From contig BQMF02000010.1 of the NCBI GenBank assembly GCA_027922465.2, positions 1,612,001 through 1,676,000 of the forward strand: a stretch of 64,000 nt of DNA. Reading direction: 5' to 3'. Both the position numbers and the translations under genes were made by a program. This document shows positions 47,401 through 59,800 of the stretch, piece after piece (positions within the stretch are counted from its first letter, which is position 1; every line of letters starts with the position of its first letter). This DNA is from Turritopsis dohrnii (taxonomy: Eukaryota; Cnidaria; Hydrozoa; Anthoathecata; Oceaniidae). A model generated the notes under the pieces. The model did no database searches and was not told the origin of the DNA. It saw nothing but the letters and a program-made list of their open reading frames with translations.

Positions 47401-50400
47401 TTTTCAACGACTTTGGGAAAGATCTGTAACTCAATACAAAATGGTTTCTAAGTCCAATTTAGTTGCTATGACCCTTTCTTTTACTATTGTTGATTTCATT
47501 TTGATTGTTATATTAAAGGAGTGAAGGCAGATGAAGGAATCAGCTGGAATAATGAAGGGAAGGTCACTTCCAAAAGTTTCGATGATATATTCAATCAACA
47601 AAATGACTCTCACCCGAATCCACTTTCCAAATCACAGCCGATTGGACTTAATTCAAAGCCCAAGGCTTTAAAAGGTGATTATATAGCATCTTGATGTTAA
47701 ACAAATCTTTGAATTTTTAGAAAACACTAAAGTTATGTGCTCCTTCAGATGTTTGCAAGGCAAATGTTGTCAAATCTTTTAGAAGCTAATGCAGTGTGAA
47801 ATAAAATGTCTGACACGTTTTTCTGACACGTTTTTCTGTTTGATTGTTCTGTTTGTCCTCATTGTCTGTTTTGTTGTAAGGATTATCAGGAGTATTAAAT
47901 AATCTACTATTTGTATTTCCATGTCACACATAAGTGATTAGTATAATTCCACTGTTTGTTTTATTGTCGTTCTTTACTTTTAATTTCAATGACACACATA
48001 AACACTGAATTTTCATTCTCTTCTGATAGAATCAATGAACAAAATCATGAAATCACACAGTTAATGTCTTGAGCTTTGTTTTCGTTTCTTGTTTATTTAT
48101 GTGTATATAATCACTGTAATTTTATTTATTATATAAACTCAAAGAGTTGTACAATAAACGAGTAAATGATTTTCCACTTAAATATTTTCGAAAAAGTTTG
48201 AGGTAATATTCTGGTTGATTTTAGTAAATAACCCTCCAATCATAACTGTCTGTTAGTATGCGCACAACCAATCACAGGAAACTAATGATAACTGAATACC
48301 CTCTGTTTACTTGTCTCTTATTGTAAGAAGGAAAAAGTTATTCAGGGTCAAACAACAATTTGAAATATTTCAATAAGTCTTTATTTTCTAAAAGTATTAT
48401 GAAGAATGAAATAGGTAAAAAATATGAGAGAATTTGTTAAAAGTTATCTAAATTCCAATGAGTTTATCAGCAAAACTGTGTAAAAACGTTGTTTTTTCGT
48501 GACAAAGAGATTTTTGTATCTGTTAAGTTAACATCAACTCTGTTGTGATTTTTATCTTCAGGTCGATCAATGCATGTTAGTTTTCATTAAATATTTATTT
48601 TTATTTTGTTTTTAGAGAACAATTGGGCAGACACAAAACAGCATACTGACAAAGTACGATAGTAATTCAATATTTGTGTTTGCATGTTAATTGGTTTTTC
48701 GAACAACATTAATGATTGTTAAAATCTAAAATCATCAAACTTTAAAAATAAATCTCAATTTTTAGTGAGTACAATCAATTTTCAGATGATTTCAGATTTT
48801 TTGCAATTTTTCCACCTTCTACAGACTTCATCCCTGCATGTATAAATTATATAAGTGAACTTTTGGCCTGTCGAATTCAACCTAAAGACCTGTATAGAGC
48901 TCCAAAACATTATAAGAGCAATAGTGATGTAAATGTCTTTGCAGGTCTGATGGATTGAATTAGACAAATAAAAACAAAACATCGTTGATTAATGATCCAA
49001 ATGAGTATTTTTCCTTGATTGTCGTGATTGGCTAAGTCTTTAGATTTTGTCATTCTCTGGAATAGCTCTTGATATTTTTTCTGTAAAAAGGTTACTGTTG
49101 TTGGGCAATATAATTTTGGTTTGTGTAGGAAAATATAATGCCAGAATCAAACCGGCCACCTTCCAGAATTACAAATAAAGAAGATGATGAACTCAAAATT
49201 GAATCAAATGGATCGAAAACAAAAAAACTTACTATCAGGTATGTTGTTTGTCCATGTTCGCACATACTACACTAATATGATTATGTTTTTTTTGTTAGGA
49301 TATCTATGGGAATGCTGTAGGGTTATTATGTTCTGCAATTTTGCTGACATGACAGAATTTCCCTGTTTTAGTCCTTCAACTTATTCCAAATTTAAAAAGC
49401 AAAATTCCAAGAAGAAATCTCAAGCACAAAAGCAAAAGCTTCAGGTATGTTTGACCAGCCAACTACTTGGTTGGTCTTGTCACTTGTTAATCCCTGTCTT
49501 CTGTGACGGACAGTTGTAACAAATTTGTCCCAAGTGAAATAAATACATTATAAGCATATACACTTAGTGGTGGAGTGCTTATTGGAGGATGTTTAACAGC
49601 TTGCTTTTTTATTTAAAAACACATTAAGCCACCCTTTTTCCACTTTCAACCAATCACTTGTCTTCCTCAAGACGCCTTTAATCACTTCCAACCAATCACT
49701 TTCTTTCTCAAAACGCCTTTAGGCACTTCTATCCAATGGCAGTCAACAACCTAAGAATTCAACTAGCGCAAATGAATCAACAGACGATGAAAATGAAGTA
49801 GAAGTTTTAGGTTTGACTTCTGTTTATTTAATTTTTTTTTAACTTTACACAAGATTGATATTTCAAGTAGTATTCTTTTACTTTGCAGAAAGTCAATCTG
49901 ATCTTGCAGGAGAGGGCGTGAAATCAAAACGAACAAGTGGCATCAAGCGTTCTATTCTTGTATGTCAACAGTTGATTTGTAATTCTCAAAATTAGCTTCT
50001 GACTACGTTCCTGCTTGTGCGTAGGTACATGAGAAACAAAAACAAAGTTTTCTTCTTGTATTTCATAGAAATCATCTGCTTCTACTAACGAAGTTCGCGT
50101 GAGTGTTTGCTCCACTTGTGCTAAGTAAGTTAAGTATAGTTTGAACTTTTGTCTCGTCTCATGTTAATCTAATGACCTGTACTTATGAAAACTCTTGCAT
50201 TCTTAAGTAAAAGTATTGACAATGTCTAATCGCAGGTCAGTTGATTTACATTAGACAAGGCGAAAGTTGGACCGTGTAAACCACCTCTTAGTGTTATGCT
50301 GAAAGTATGTGTTGATATGTATCTGTTACATAGTGGTCGTGCGAATTTGTTTTGATAAATCCATTCATTAGAACTTCTATTGACAGTGTCCCATAGGAGT

Positions 50401-53400
50401 ATAAGACACTCTAGTCCCATGGAGACCAATAAGTCTGTTCCGGACCTTCAAATTCATACCAATGCATTCTGGTCCAGTATTTCACAGTCAAATCGTTGTA
50501 AACCATAAAAGGGCAGTTTCTTGTAAAATTAAAGCTAAGAAGAAAAAAAAATCAATATTGCATTCAAAAAAAAGTGTCTGCTTTACATTCAATATGGGTG
50601 CAAACCGTGTCTTCCATTATTCAATATGGGTGCAAACCATGTCTTCCATTATTCAATATGGGTGCAAACTATGTCTTTCATTAGGGCCGCGACTCTTCCA
50701 ATGTATTTTAATGGATATTTAAACATTTTTGCGATGTTTTTTTTTGTTTCTAGATTACTTGGAAGTAACTCTGCTGACAAAACACAGCGGGCTTGGACTG
50801 ATAGTTAGTATATATTACAACTATTCGACTGCCACAATTCTTGGAATTTCTTTTTGGTTTTCAATATTTATCCACCACAATGTCAATTTCATTTCTTTTT
50901 TTAAGGAGATGCATTTTTGAAATCAACTACTAAAGTCACATATGCTGATCAGAGTGATGGTAATGTATTTGTTACTGCGTCTTTAATGCACGTATGTTGA
51001 TCAAGAAATGTGTTAGTGTCTGACAAAGCAACATAACTGATGGCGTTAACTGTCCCGCCCCAAGCTAAACACCATCGTCAAATTTCCTTCTTCTTTATGT
51101 TGATATTCAACGAATTTTCGAATCTTGAATTTTTCAACCATGATCTGACCTATTTCTAATTTTTAGATGACGACTTTGAAAGCGTTTCACAAATCAACAA
51201 TAATGTAAGGAGGTTTTTATTTTCTTCATTACCACCTGCTGAACTCTGGATAGGTTTCCCTTATCTCAATTACTCACTTTGACACATGTAGTTTCACTCA
51301 CTCACTTAACTTAAAGAATGGTGAAACTATTTAAGTTATGTCGGGAGAAGCGAAACTAAAAGGAAGTTATGTCTCGTTCTTTTCCACTGTGAAGTCGTAG
51401 TGAACAGAAATCGTCAGTAGATCCGACCTCTGTAATAAAACCGGCATGTATTTGATATATACCGCCTAAATCATGTAAACATTAACAAGGAACCGACCGC
51501 AGATTGTCCATACCGGCTCAAAACTCACACCGGTCTCACTTTTACATACGCCCTACGTTTCTTTGAGATATTGTAGAGGTTTTGCTGTAGTTCGAACATA
51601 GTGTCACCAACATCAAGAGAAAATACCGGATTTCTGTTGTATATTTTCATGGTTATGTCTTGATAACGAGAAATTAAGCTTCAAGAAACTATTTGCTCAT
51701 CCGTTCTCGACTGATAATATAAACGAGGCGTGTTATAATCTTCAGGACTCGCTTAACCCGTTATGACAAGTTCCACCGTAACTGATGCTCTCTTTTTTAG
51801 AGACCATACCGACCAAAATGGCCAGTTATTTCGGACTCGGAAGGTAATTTTTCAATGATTGCGTGTTTTTTTAATAAGTATTGAAACATTTTCAAACAAT
51901 TTAAACTCTTCGATACAGGCGATGATCAGATGGAGAACGAAACTGCTAAACTATCGTTAAGAGAACCTCGATCGAGTAGCACCCACAACAAGTATGTAGA
52001 AAACTTACTTCTGACATCATCTGACATCATCATCTTCTTAAACAAGTCAAACTTTTTATACTTCTTTTTTCTTTCCTGACATGAAGTGGGTGACGTCAGC
52101 GTTTATATATGACGTCATTTCTCTCGGAAATTAGTTTCAATATAGCGACTGGATTGCGCTAATGGAGGTCACTTCTAGGACGTCTATAATACCCTTAATC
52201 GTGATTTTTTGAATCGATTGTCGATAATTTTTCAAATTATTTCACTCCACCTCGTTTTGATGTGATAATTATCAAAAATTGCCCCACCGCGATTTGCAGT
52301 TCAATAACATTATCAAGCACAACCCCGTGTTCACACGTATGGCCTCGTGTCCATCTTTAGTGATAAGCTGCAACTCAGTGGAATATTATTCACCGTGTAA
52401 CAACACTTCTAGCCATGAAAACGACACATCCACCTTGTGCGTCACACTGAAACAAAATCACCACTGACAAGTTCAGAGGCGTAGCCAGAGGTCAGTCAAA
52501 ATTTGTGGAGGAGAGTTTAGTCATTTAGAGTAGAAAAGGAAAGCGTGCAAGTAACCTAATCGATACATAAGACTGAAAAGGAATAACATACCCAGCCGGC
52601 ACAATTGTTAAAAAGTCTCTACGAAGGAGATCATTTCTATAGAAATATACACATAATTTCAATAAAAATCCTCTTCGTCGTAGTGACATTTGGACGATTT
52701 TGCCCACTGGGTAATGTTGAACTCCTCCACTTGTTTTCACTGACCCTGAATACGCCTATGAAATTCATAAGTTTTCTATCGTAGCAGTTTTGACCTCTTC
52801 TTCATTTTGAATAACATGGCGTTTGTATCATTAACAACCTTCGGAATAGTTATTATACGAAGCGTTTCTTTATTGTGACGTAATAATAAAGATTAGAAAC
52901 GAGGCTGCTATGATGAATTCTTGGATAGCAGATCGGGACATTCTTTGCTGAATAACAAAATATTCGTGTGAACCCAGTGGGCAAATTTATTCATCGCAGT
53001 GACTTTTTAAGGCTTTTGCCCTCTGGGTACAGTACACGGAGTATCGAGCACAGTTTAAAGGAATAAATGTACCGTACAAATACTCTTCCAACACATGTAG
53101 AGATTTCTGTGTTAATACAATTTGCAGTTCACCATGAACGATATTGATGTAGTTTCTCCATCTTTTTTAGATTGTTTGATTCCGAGAAATCCGACTTTTT
53201 TGAACGGAACAGTCCATCTCGGAAGAAAGTTAAACCATCTTCGACAAATATCATGGGTGATAACGAGGTATATGTTAGATTAACTTTCTTGAGCAAACGC
53301 ACTGTGGGCAAATTTGTTTAAAAACCACAACGAAGGAGTGCATTTCTATAGAAATATACACATTATTTCAATAAAAATACTCTTCACCGCAGTGACTTAT

Positions 53401-53939
53401 GAAAATTGTACCCACTGGGATGTGTTTCTCACACAGGAAATGCAAAAACATTTCTATTGTGTTGACTCTGTGACTCACATTTGGTATTATTCACTTCTAC
53501 TTGTTTAGCCAGACATTTTTATTTCATCGAAAACATCACCCCTGTTACTGACCGGTCCAAAGTCTCCAAGTAAACAAGCTTGGAGGCAAATTCCTGATAC
53601 TGGAAGCGAGGCTGACCTCGAAGAAGAGGATTTAGAAGGTAGATACCGTAATAAATTTTAATCGCAGAACATCTCCATTACATATGGAGTGTTCTCGTTT
53701 ATGTGCAGTGTCTTCTGTCCAACGGACTGGTCTAGATTTTATTTATAAGTATATCAGACTGAATTTCGATAGTTTAAAATGAGTCATTGTGGAAAATATA
53801 AAACACGGAGGAGAAAAGTTTCGTTATAAATGATAAACCAATTCATTCTTATCTCGATTCCAATTTAGATGGATTATTGAAATCACGTGGTTGGAAGCAG
53901 AAAATCGGATTTAGTGATGATGCATCAACTACGCTGTAA
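44453..53939 (+). CDS. C8orf34: C8orf34-like protein with N-terminal RIIa-type docking domain
   Basis: Nineteen coding exons join in frame (521 residues): 44453-44527, 45425-45517, 46035-46128, 46466-46621, 47519-47674, 48616-48653, 49129-49238, 49372-49444, 49723-49810, 49889-49959, 50069-50124, 50754-50803, 50906-50959, 51167-51204, 51801-51843, 51919-51991, 53171-53267, 53509-53638, 53869-53939. Exon 1 starts at 44390 with 5' UTR. Residues 11-50 (YLERHHVGQLFE, MMAKLIKDMPNEPIPYLLKFL) form a RIIa/DPY-30-like dimerisation and docking domain. Blocks shared with human C8orf34 include SRSYAKPW, ISWNNEGKVTSKSFDDI, KKKSQAQKQKLQ before a DDENE acidic run, VSVCSTCAK, and AWRQIPDTGSEAD near the end. 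The rest is disordered. Function is poorly known; the fold implies binding to AKAP-type helices. Poly(A) signal AATAAA at 54231. Confidence 0.88.
50587..50682 (+). repeat. Three tandem 32-bp repeats in an intron
   Basis: ATTCAATATGGGTGCAAAC starts at 50587, 50619 and 50651, with three or four differences among the copies. It lies in the intron before exon 12 of the C8orf34-like gene. Confidence 0.9.
52474..52760. mobile_element. hAT-like MITE, second copy, carrying a nested MITE
   Basis: Ends CAGAGGCGTAGCCAGAGG (left) and CATAGGCGTATTCAGGGTC (right, reversed). It is inverted relative to 42593-42757 and interrupted at 52591-52711 by another MITE. Without that insert it would be about 165 bp, the same as the other copy. 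It lies in intron 16 of the C8orf34-like gene. Confidence 0.85.
52591..52711. mobile_element. MITE of the CCCAGTGGGC family, nested, with TA duplication
   Basis: Runs from CCCAGCCGGC to GCCCACTGGG, flanked by TA at 52589-52590 and 52712-52713. The empty site in the 42593 copy has a single TA (ATCATAATGTTG, reversed), so the insertion and its 2-bp duplication can be read directly. The 121-bp body includes GAAGGAGATCATTTCTATAG and AATAAAAATCCTCTTCG. Confidence 0.9.
52973..53037. mobile_element. Deleted 65-bp copy of the CCCAGTGGGC MITE
   Basis: Starts CCCAGTGGGCAAATTTATTC, keeps ATCGCAGTGACTTTTTAAGG, and ends GCCCTCTGGG. The centre is lost. Confidence 0.8.
53301..53419. mobile_element. CCCAGTGGGC-family MITE in intron 17
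   Basis: Starts ACTGTGGGCAAATTTG, holds GGAGTGCATTTCTATAGAAA and AATACTCTTCACCGCAGTG, and ends TACCCACTGGG. It lies between exons 17 and 18 of the C8orf34-like gene. Confidence 0.85.
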
Positions 53940-54860
53940 GAAAATATCATCTGCCATCTTTAACTGGTCCTCATTCGAGGAAACTGTCTACCATCTTTAA
54001 AATGATCCTCATTCGAAAAGACTGAGGGACGAAACGTGAACTGCCGCACTTCCATAACCTTCCAAACACGATTTGTCCACGACCATTTGGAGACGTATTA
54101 TTGGTTGGAGAGAAACACGTTGTCAATGATTTCATGTCTCATTGGTTAGAGAATAACACGTGATGACTTATTTTGGTTTGTTATTGGCTGAAAATAGAAG
54201 GATAGCACTTGAACTGAAAATATAATATTGAATAAATTATTATTTGTTGTTATTAATAATATTTTGTACATTGCAGTAAAATACACCAGCTTTTAATCGC
54301 ATTTTTTCATCCTAATGGCTAGTTTTATTTCCTGGAACGTGTGAACAGGTACCAAGAGAAACGTCTGTGGCCGCCATACTAACATTCGTTACACTACACC
54401 ATTGTTATCTTAGTCTCTGCAGGCCTGACAGAACGGTTAAAAATAAGGACCTGGGAAGGAGGTCCTAGAGAAGATTTATAGTTTATTTAAGATTGCTTCA
54501 ACTGCTCATCTAGGTCAATCAATTCTGCTCTCCACCCGTGTGAATTAATTGTTGTAGTCACTTGCGTGATCCGGGAAAGCACCGAGCAATCAAGACATCT
54601 GTGGTAGAGAGCACTTACTACCAGACCGCCAGGAAAACCTAGAAAATAAAGATCCAAGTTCCTATATTTCGTTAATATATACTTTTTCAATATATTTTTT
54701 GGTCCCAAGCATTATTGAAAATTGCATATCAGATAGACATGACCTTGCCGGGAAAAAGAAATGTCTTCTTCTCAATACGAGGCTGATATGACTAGTCAAA
54801 ATGTCTGAATGAGAACGGTGGATGCTGGTGTATCAAAAGATCTTACTTATAGGAAGAAGC

Positions 54861-54973
54861 AGGCAAAGTCGTCATAAAAATGTCCCTGCGATAAGAAGTA
54901 CGTTTATTGAAATAGTGTGTATATTCTATAGAAATTCACTCCTTTGCAGTGATGTTTCAACAAATTTATCCAA
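54861..54973. mobile_element. CCCAGTGGGC-family MITE, reverse copy
   Basis: Reverse orientation: AGGCAAAGTCGTCAT, TTTATTGAAATAGTGTGTAT, CACTCCTTTGCAGTGATG, CAACAAATTTATCC. Ends degraded. Confidence 0.75.
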
Positions 54974-55284
54974 GAAGAAGCAGCGGATTATCTTTATGGT
55001 TTAAAAGTCCGTCATATTCGTCTAAAAGAACGAGGCATAAGCGGGAGTTTGCTCGCTTAATCCAGACATAAAAAACAAAGGTTTGACTGTAAACTGTTAA
55101 TGATCCTGTTACATGAACCTAAAGATTAATCCTTTCATCCATGTCTGGTGAAATGAAATTTTCCTGGTGAAGACACTAAAGTTGTTAAGTTCTGCATAAC
55201 TGTTTCGTGATCTCGTTACATTGAACTGTAAGAAATTTTCCCGGCTTGACAATTAAATTTTATCACGATCACCATCGTCGTCAT

Positions 55285-55402
55285 TTGGGGAAATTTGTTG
55301 AAAAACCAATGCGAAGGAGTGCATTTCTATAGAAATTAACACCCCATTTAAATAAAAATGCTCTTCATCGCAATGATTCTTCGATGATTTGCCCACTGTG
55401 TA
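55285..55402. mobile_element. CCCAGTGGGC-family MITE
   Basis: Holds GCGAAGGAGTGCATTTCTAT and AATGCTCTTCATCGCAATG, and ends TTTGCCCACTGTG. Confidence 0.8.
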
Positions 55403-56862
55403 AGACGTTCTTCTTAATCTTCAGTTCAAACTTGGCAGTGGTGCACTTGGTAACTACAATGGCGGACAAAAGGTATTGGTATGTTCATAGAAAATAAACA
55501 TCTCGCTCCCTCTCCCCTATAAACAAAGTTGTTTCGTTCAATTTCAGTCAGTTTCGTTCAATTTCGGCACAAACAAGCCTCTAACAACTTTGTAGTTGGG
55601 AGAAGGGGTTTGTTGTTATCCAAGATTGTAGGTGCAACCTCACTTAAATCACAGTAAATATTTTTTCTTAGTAAGTAAGGATATTTTCCCTCCAGACAGC
55701 AAAATATCGTTTTCTTTTCGGACAGAGTGTGTACGTGCATGTGTTTCTTGCATTTTGAAATTTAAAATACAGATTTGAAAAACAACTCTCGATTTCTCCA
55801 TTGAAGCTGTTAAATGAAATTAATAATGCATGAGATTCCCAACTCCAAGATTTGATGTTTTTTTGATTGAAGTGAATGTATTCGCAAAATATTCAAAAGG
55901 ATCTGGTAACAAGGTTCATATCATAGCGTTTTGTTGATATTTTTTATGCCATGCATGACTTCTTGACCTGCGTAAATGTTTTATATCATACAGAAAATTA
56001 CGTGCAAATAGATAAATATCATACCTGTTTTGTTTTCTCTTCGATGTTCTTATGAATGGTAAACCTCGTTTTCATTCAAAATATAACGTATGTGTATTTG
56101 TTGCTTAGCAACATGTTAGTAATAAATTGATACGCCTCTTCTATTGAGTATGGTCTGCAGTGGAGCAGAACATGTTGTAACACGGTTTTTTCATGTTGGA
56201 TTTTTGGCAAAAAAAATATATAAATATATACATATTATACAGAAATTCTATTAAAATTACTTTAATTTAGCGGTCGAGCCAAATTCGAAACTCGGAAATA
56301 AAAAAAACAAGATTTGCAAACACTTGTTGTTTTGGTGAGAACAACTTTCAATTGGCCAGCGGTCATTGATAATTTATTCAGGAATGTTCAGCAAATGCGA
56401 AAAATATTTTGTTTCATTGCACACACTACTACTACGACATAAAAATACATTTCTGCAGTTTTTTCATAGTAACATTGCGTACGCTAACGATAATAACACT
56501 CGAAGACGAAGTTACGTTAAACGAGGAACCATCGTATACACTTCTAACTGGATAGTGTTATCAAATGTTTAATTTCTCGTAGCATATGTAAACAATAAAG
56601 TTCAGGAACAACAATATCAAAAGCAAGATGTTTAGTAAACCGGCCGGCGTTTTTAGAAATTTGCCGATTTTTTGTGTTTATTAGAGAAAGTATATTTTTA
56701 AACAAATGTTGGATATTGTGAATTATAGTGGATTAGTGTATTGATCTTCACTCTTGTTTATATTTCTACGTATTAATAAATTTGTGAAGTTCTGGTTTCA
56801 TATATATTTATGGTGATTTCACGAGGAAGAAAAAAATATAGACACAAACACAAACCAAACAG

Positions 56863-59800
56863 ATGGAGAGATCATTTACAACTTTTCATCATTTCAAGAA
56901 ATCAGATTGTAAATTTTGCAGAACAGAATCAAACAAGGAGTCGATGTTTGTGTCTGGGACAAAACCAATTTCAACTCCAACCTCCGACTTTTACGGTGGT
57001 AAGAGGCCGATACATCTACCACTTTATGAGACGGCGACATCCTTTTATGAAGATAATTACGGGGTTTCATCGCAGAGGGAAAGGCAGCATTCAAGTAAAC
57101 CCAACGGGTCAGTTACTCATCCATATTTTCTTTAGTACTGTTAATGCGACTATGAAAGTCCCGAGTGTGATGTTTCGTGTCCCTGCGCAGTGTGCGAGAT
57201 GGTAAAAAAAATCACTACGAGGGAGAGCATTTTTATTGGAATTTTGTGGATATTTCTATAGAAATGCACTCCTTCGCAGAGGATTAACAAATGTGCCGGC
57301 TGGGTGAATTTTCGTAATGACGTAGCTAAAGATGGGGTCTTATATGGGATGCATTTGAAAAAATGTCTGGAAAGCTCCACTGTTTATGCTATGTTTACAC
57401 AGCAACACATTTAGCCTGGTGCGCGGTACAAAGCCCCGTGTGGAGAAATTGAAAAAAACGTCATTCAATATTTCTCAAAAACGGGAAAAAAGATTTTGAT
57501 ACTACAATCCGAAAACTTCACATTTTATAAAAATTTATTATATTTTTTTTGCTTTCAGTAAATCCACAAAACTAGCAAGTCCCAAGGACGACCGAACAAG
57601 CCCTAAAGTGTTGGACGATGTTAAGAGCGCGGCAATTGCGCTAACATCCCTCTCGCTTTCACCGGGACATGGAGGTAGATGCACATCAGCAGATGATTTA
57701 AAATCTAGGAAAGGTAATATTTTTGTGACCGTGTGAACAAACCTTTATCAGACCTAACAGAGTGTAAAACACGTTCGGTTTGCTTGAGTTAAACCTCGAT
57801 ATAATTTACGAAAAATCAACCTATAATTTCTTAAAGCAGTTTGAACCTTGGTGTTCTTGTATTAAGCATTAGGACGACGGCAACGAAGACGACGACGTAC
57901 AAGATATTCATCTTCAATGAATCACAAAAGAGTAGAAACTATACACTTTGGTTAAGAAGTTATTTATAATGCCTATGAAGTTTATTTCTTGAACTTAGAC
58001 CAACAGAATCATGAAGGAACCAAGGAAAATTTATCCGAAGTACTGCTATTCTCACGTCTTCGTTTTCAGTACGACTTCAAATATTACTTTTCACGTTGTG
58101 TATAGAACGTGCAAATCTAATAATGATATTAGTAAAATTAAAAACATTTCCCAATAGTATAGTGTGAAACATAGAAATAGGTATTTCTATGTGTGAAATG
58201 ACTTCCATTATAAAGCAAATCTATGGAGTAAAGAGAATCTTTTGTTTGCTTCACGTTGTCGTCCACGTTGCCGTCGTAGTTTCGTAAGGTCCCTATTCTC
58301 ATCATAAGCCAGACGCTACGGTCATTGTTTACAAGGAAAATTAAAGTATCCTATGCGAGAACGGCGGAGAGATCTTTAGACGGAGGAGGTTGGGATAACC
58401 GAAGTGTTGAACATCTCGCTATCAAAAATCATGATAAAATTTGAAAGAAATTTTTCATCACATTCTTAGGATTTTTTTTTTTTTACTTTGAAGCTGCTTC
58501 AGGCATCGAAAATTTTATGATATTCTTGTGGAGTGCACTCGTTGTCCCAAACAATTGGAGCAGTTTGAGTCTGATAAAATTTCTGGTAAAATGAGAAGAA
58601 TCCATGATGTGAATATTCTTGCAGTTTTCTCTTAAGCTACCGATAAATATATTTAATGATGGGGCCTGGTCAAAAACTTGCTAAGTTTTAGTGCCGATGA
58701 CTGCCATTTTAAAATATATACCTTATCGGGGATAATTTCGTCGCGGAAAATTTCGTCATTTTGCAAAATTTTACTAATATTTTCTTATAAATTTCACTTA
58801 TTCAAAATTTCGGTCGGGGAAAATTTTCGTCATGAAGCAAATATTTCGTCACTTTTTCCCGACGAAATTACCCCCGATAAGATATCTTTCAATATCACGT
58901 TGTGTTACAAATTAATCTGAATCGCCAAGATGGAGACAAAAAGAAGATTCGTAGCAAAGGTGCTTCCATAAGGATTCATTTTTTATTTTACTGGAAGTTC
59001 CATAAATGAGAACAAAATAAGGCTGAAATCTGAAGCTATGTTCTTAAAGCTAAGAAGAACAAAGTAAGAACAATTCAGGCTAAAAAAAAGACTAAAAAAA
59101 ATGGAATAAAGGAATACGGTCAAATTTTACTGGCTCATAAAAATGTGTTTAAAGAAACATATAGATGACTTCACGTTCCCTTCAATTTTGCCTTTTTTTG
59201 TTGACAAACCCTACACTACTATTTCGCATTCTTTGAGAAAATATCAAAAACACCCTCCATCGTGGACTTCACCCTCCATCGTGGACTTCACCCTCCATCG
59301 TGGACTTTCGAAAGTAAAACAACTCAACTGACAGATCTTTGGGCGTGGCTAACGTAAATTTCTGATGAATGGAAGTTTAAAAAACGTTTATTTTTTATCT
59401 TTGAAATAACATAAATTTTGGAAGCATATTTTACAGGGAATTGCTTTTTTTCTTTTCATTGCATTTTTATCCTTGAATATCTTTAAATAGAAGGCCATAT
59501 GTTTCCAAGATGAAGAGGTACTTTTAAAGTTTTTCCACGAATTTCTGTAGTTCGAAAAAGTAAAAGAGTATATGAAATCTCATTGGTCAAAAAGGAAGAT
59601 TTTGAGACGACATTTCAATATTTCAAGTATTTTTTCTGAGTTACGTGTCAATCTCTAAGTTCGGTGTATACAATTTGATTGGCTGCTGAGAAAAACTGAG
59701 CAGAAAGTTTGAAATTTTCAATTTTTTCAACGGTCTGCCCAAGGGTAAAGATAAAAAAGCAACCCTATTTTTTTCTCCGTTTGAAATTTTACACAATGAA

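Larger units (their letters stand above)
53940..56862. other. Spacer between the C8orf34-like and ZNF395/704-like genes
   Basis: Contains the 3' UTR of the first gene (AATAAA at 54231) and two MITE copies. No other gene is supported. The promoter of the zinc-finger gene is probably near 56300-56860. Confidence 0.5.
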
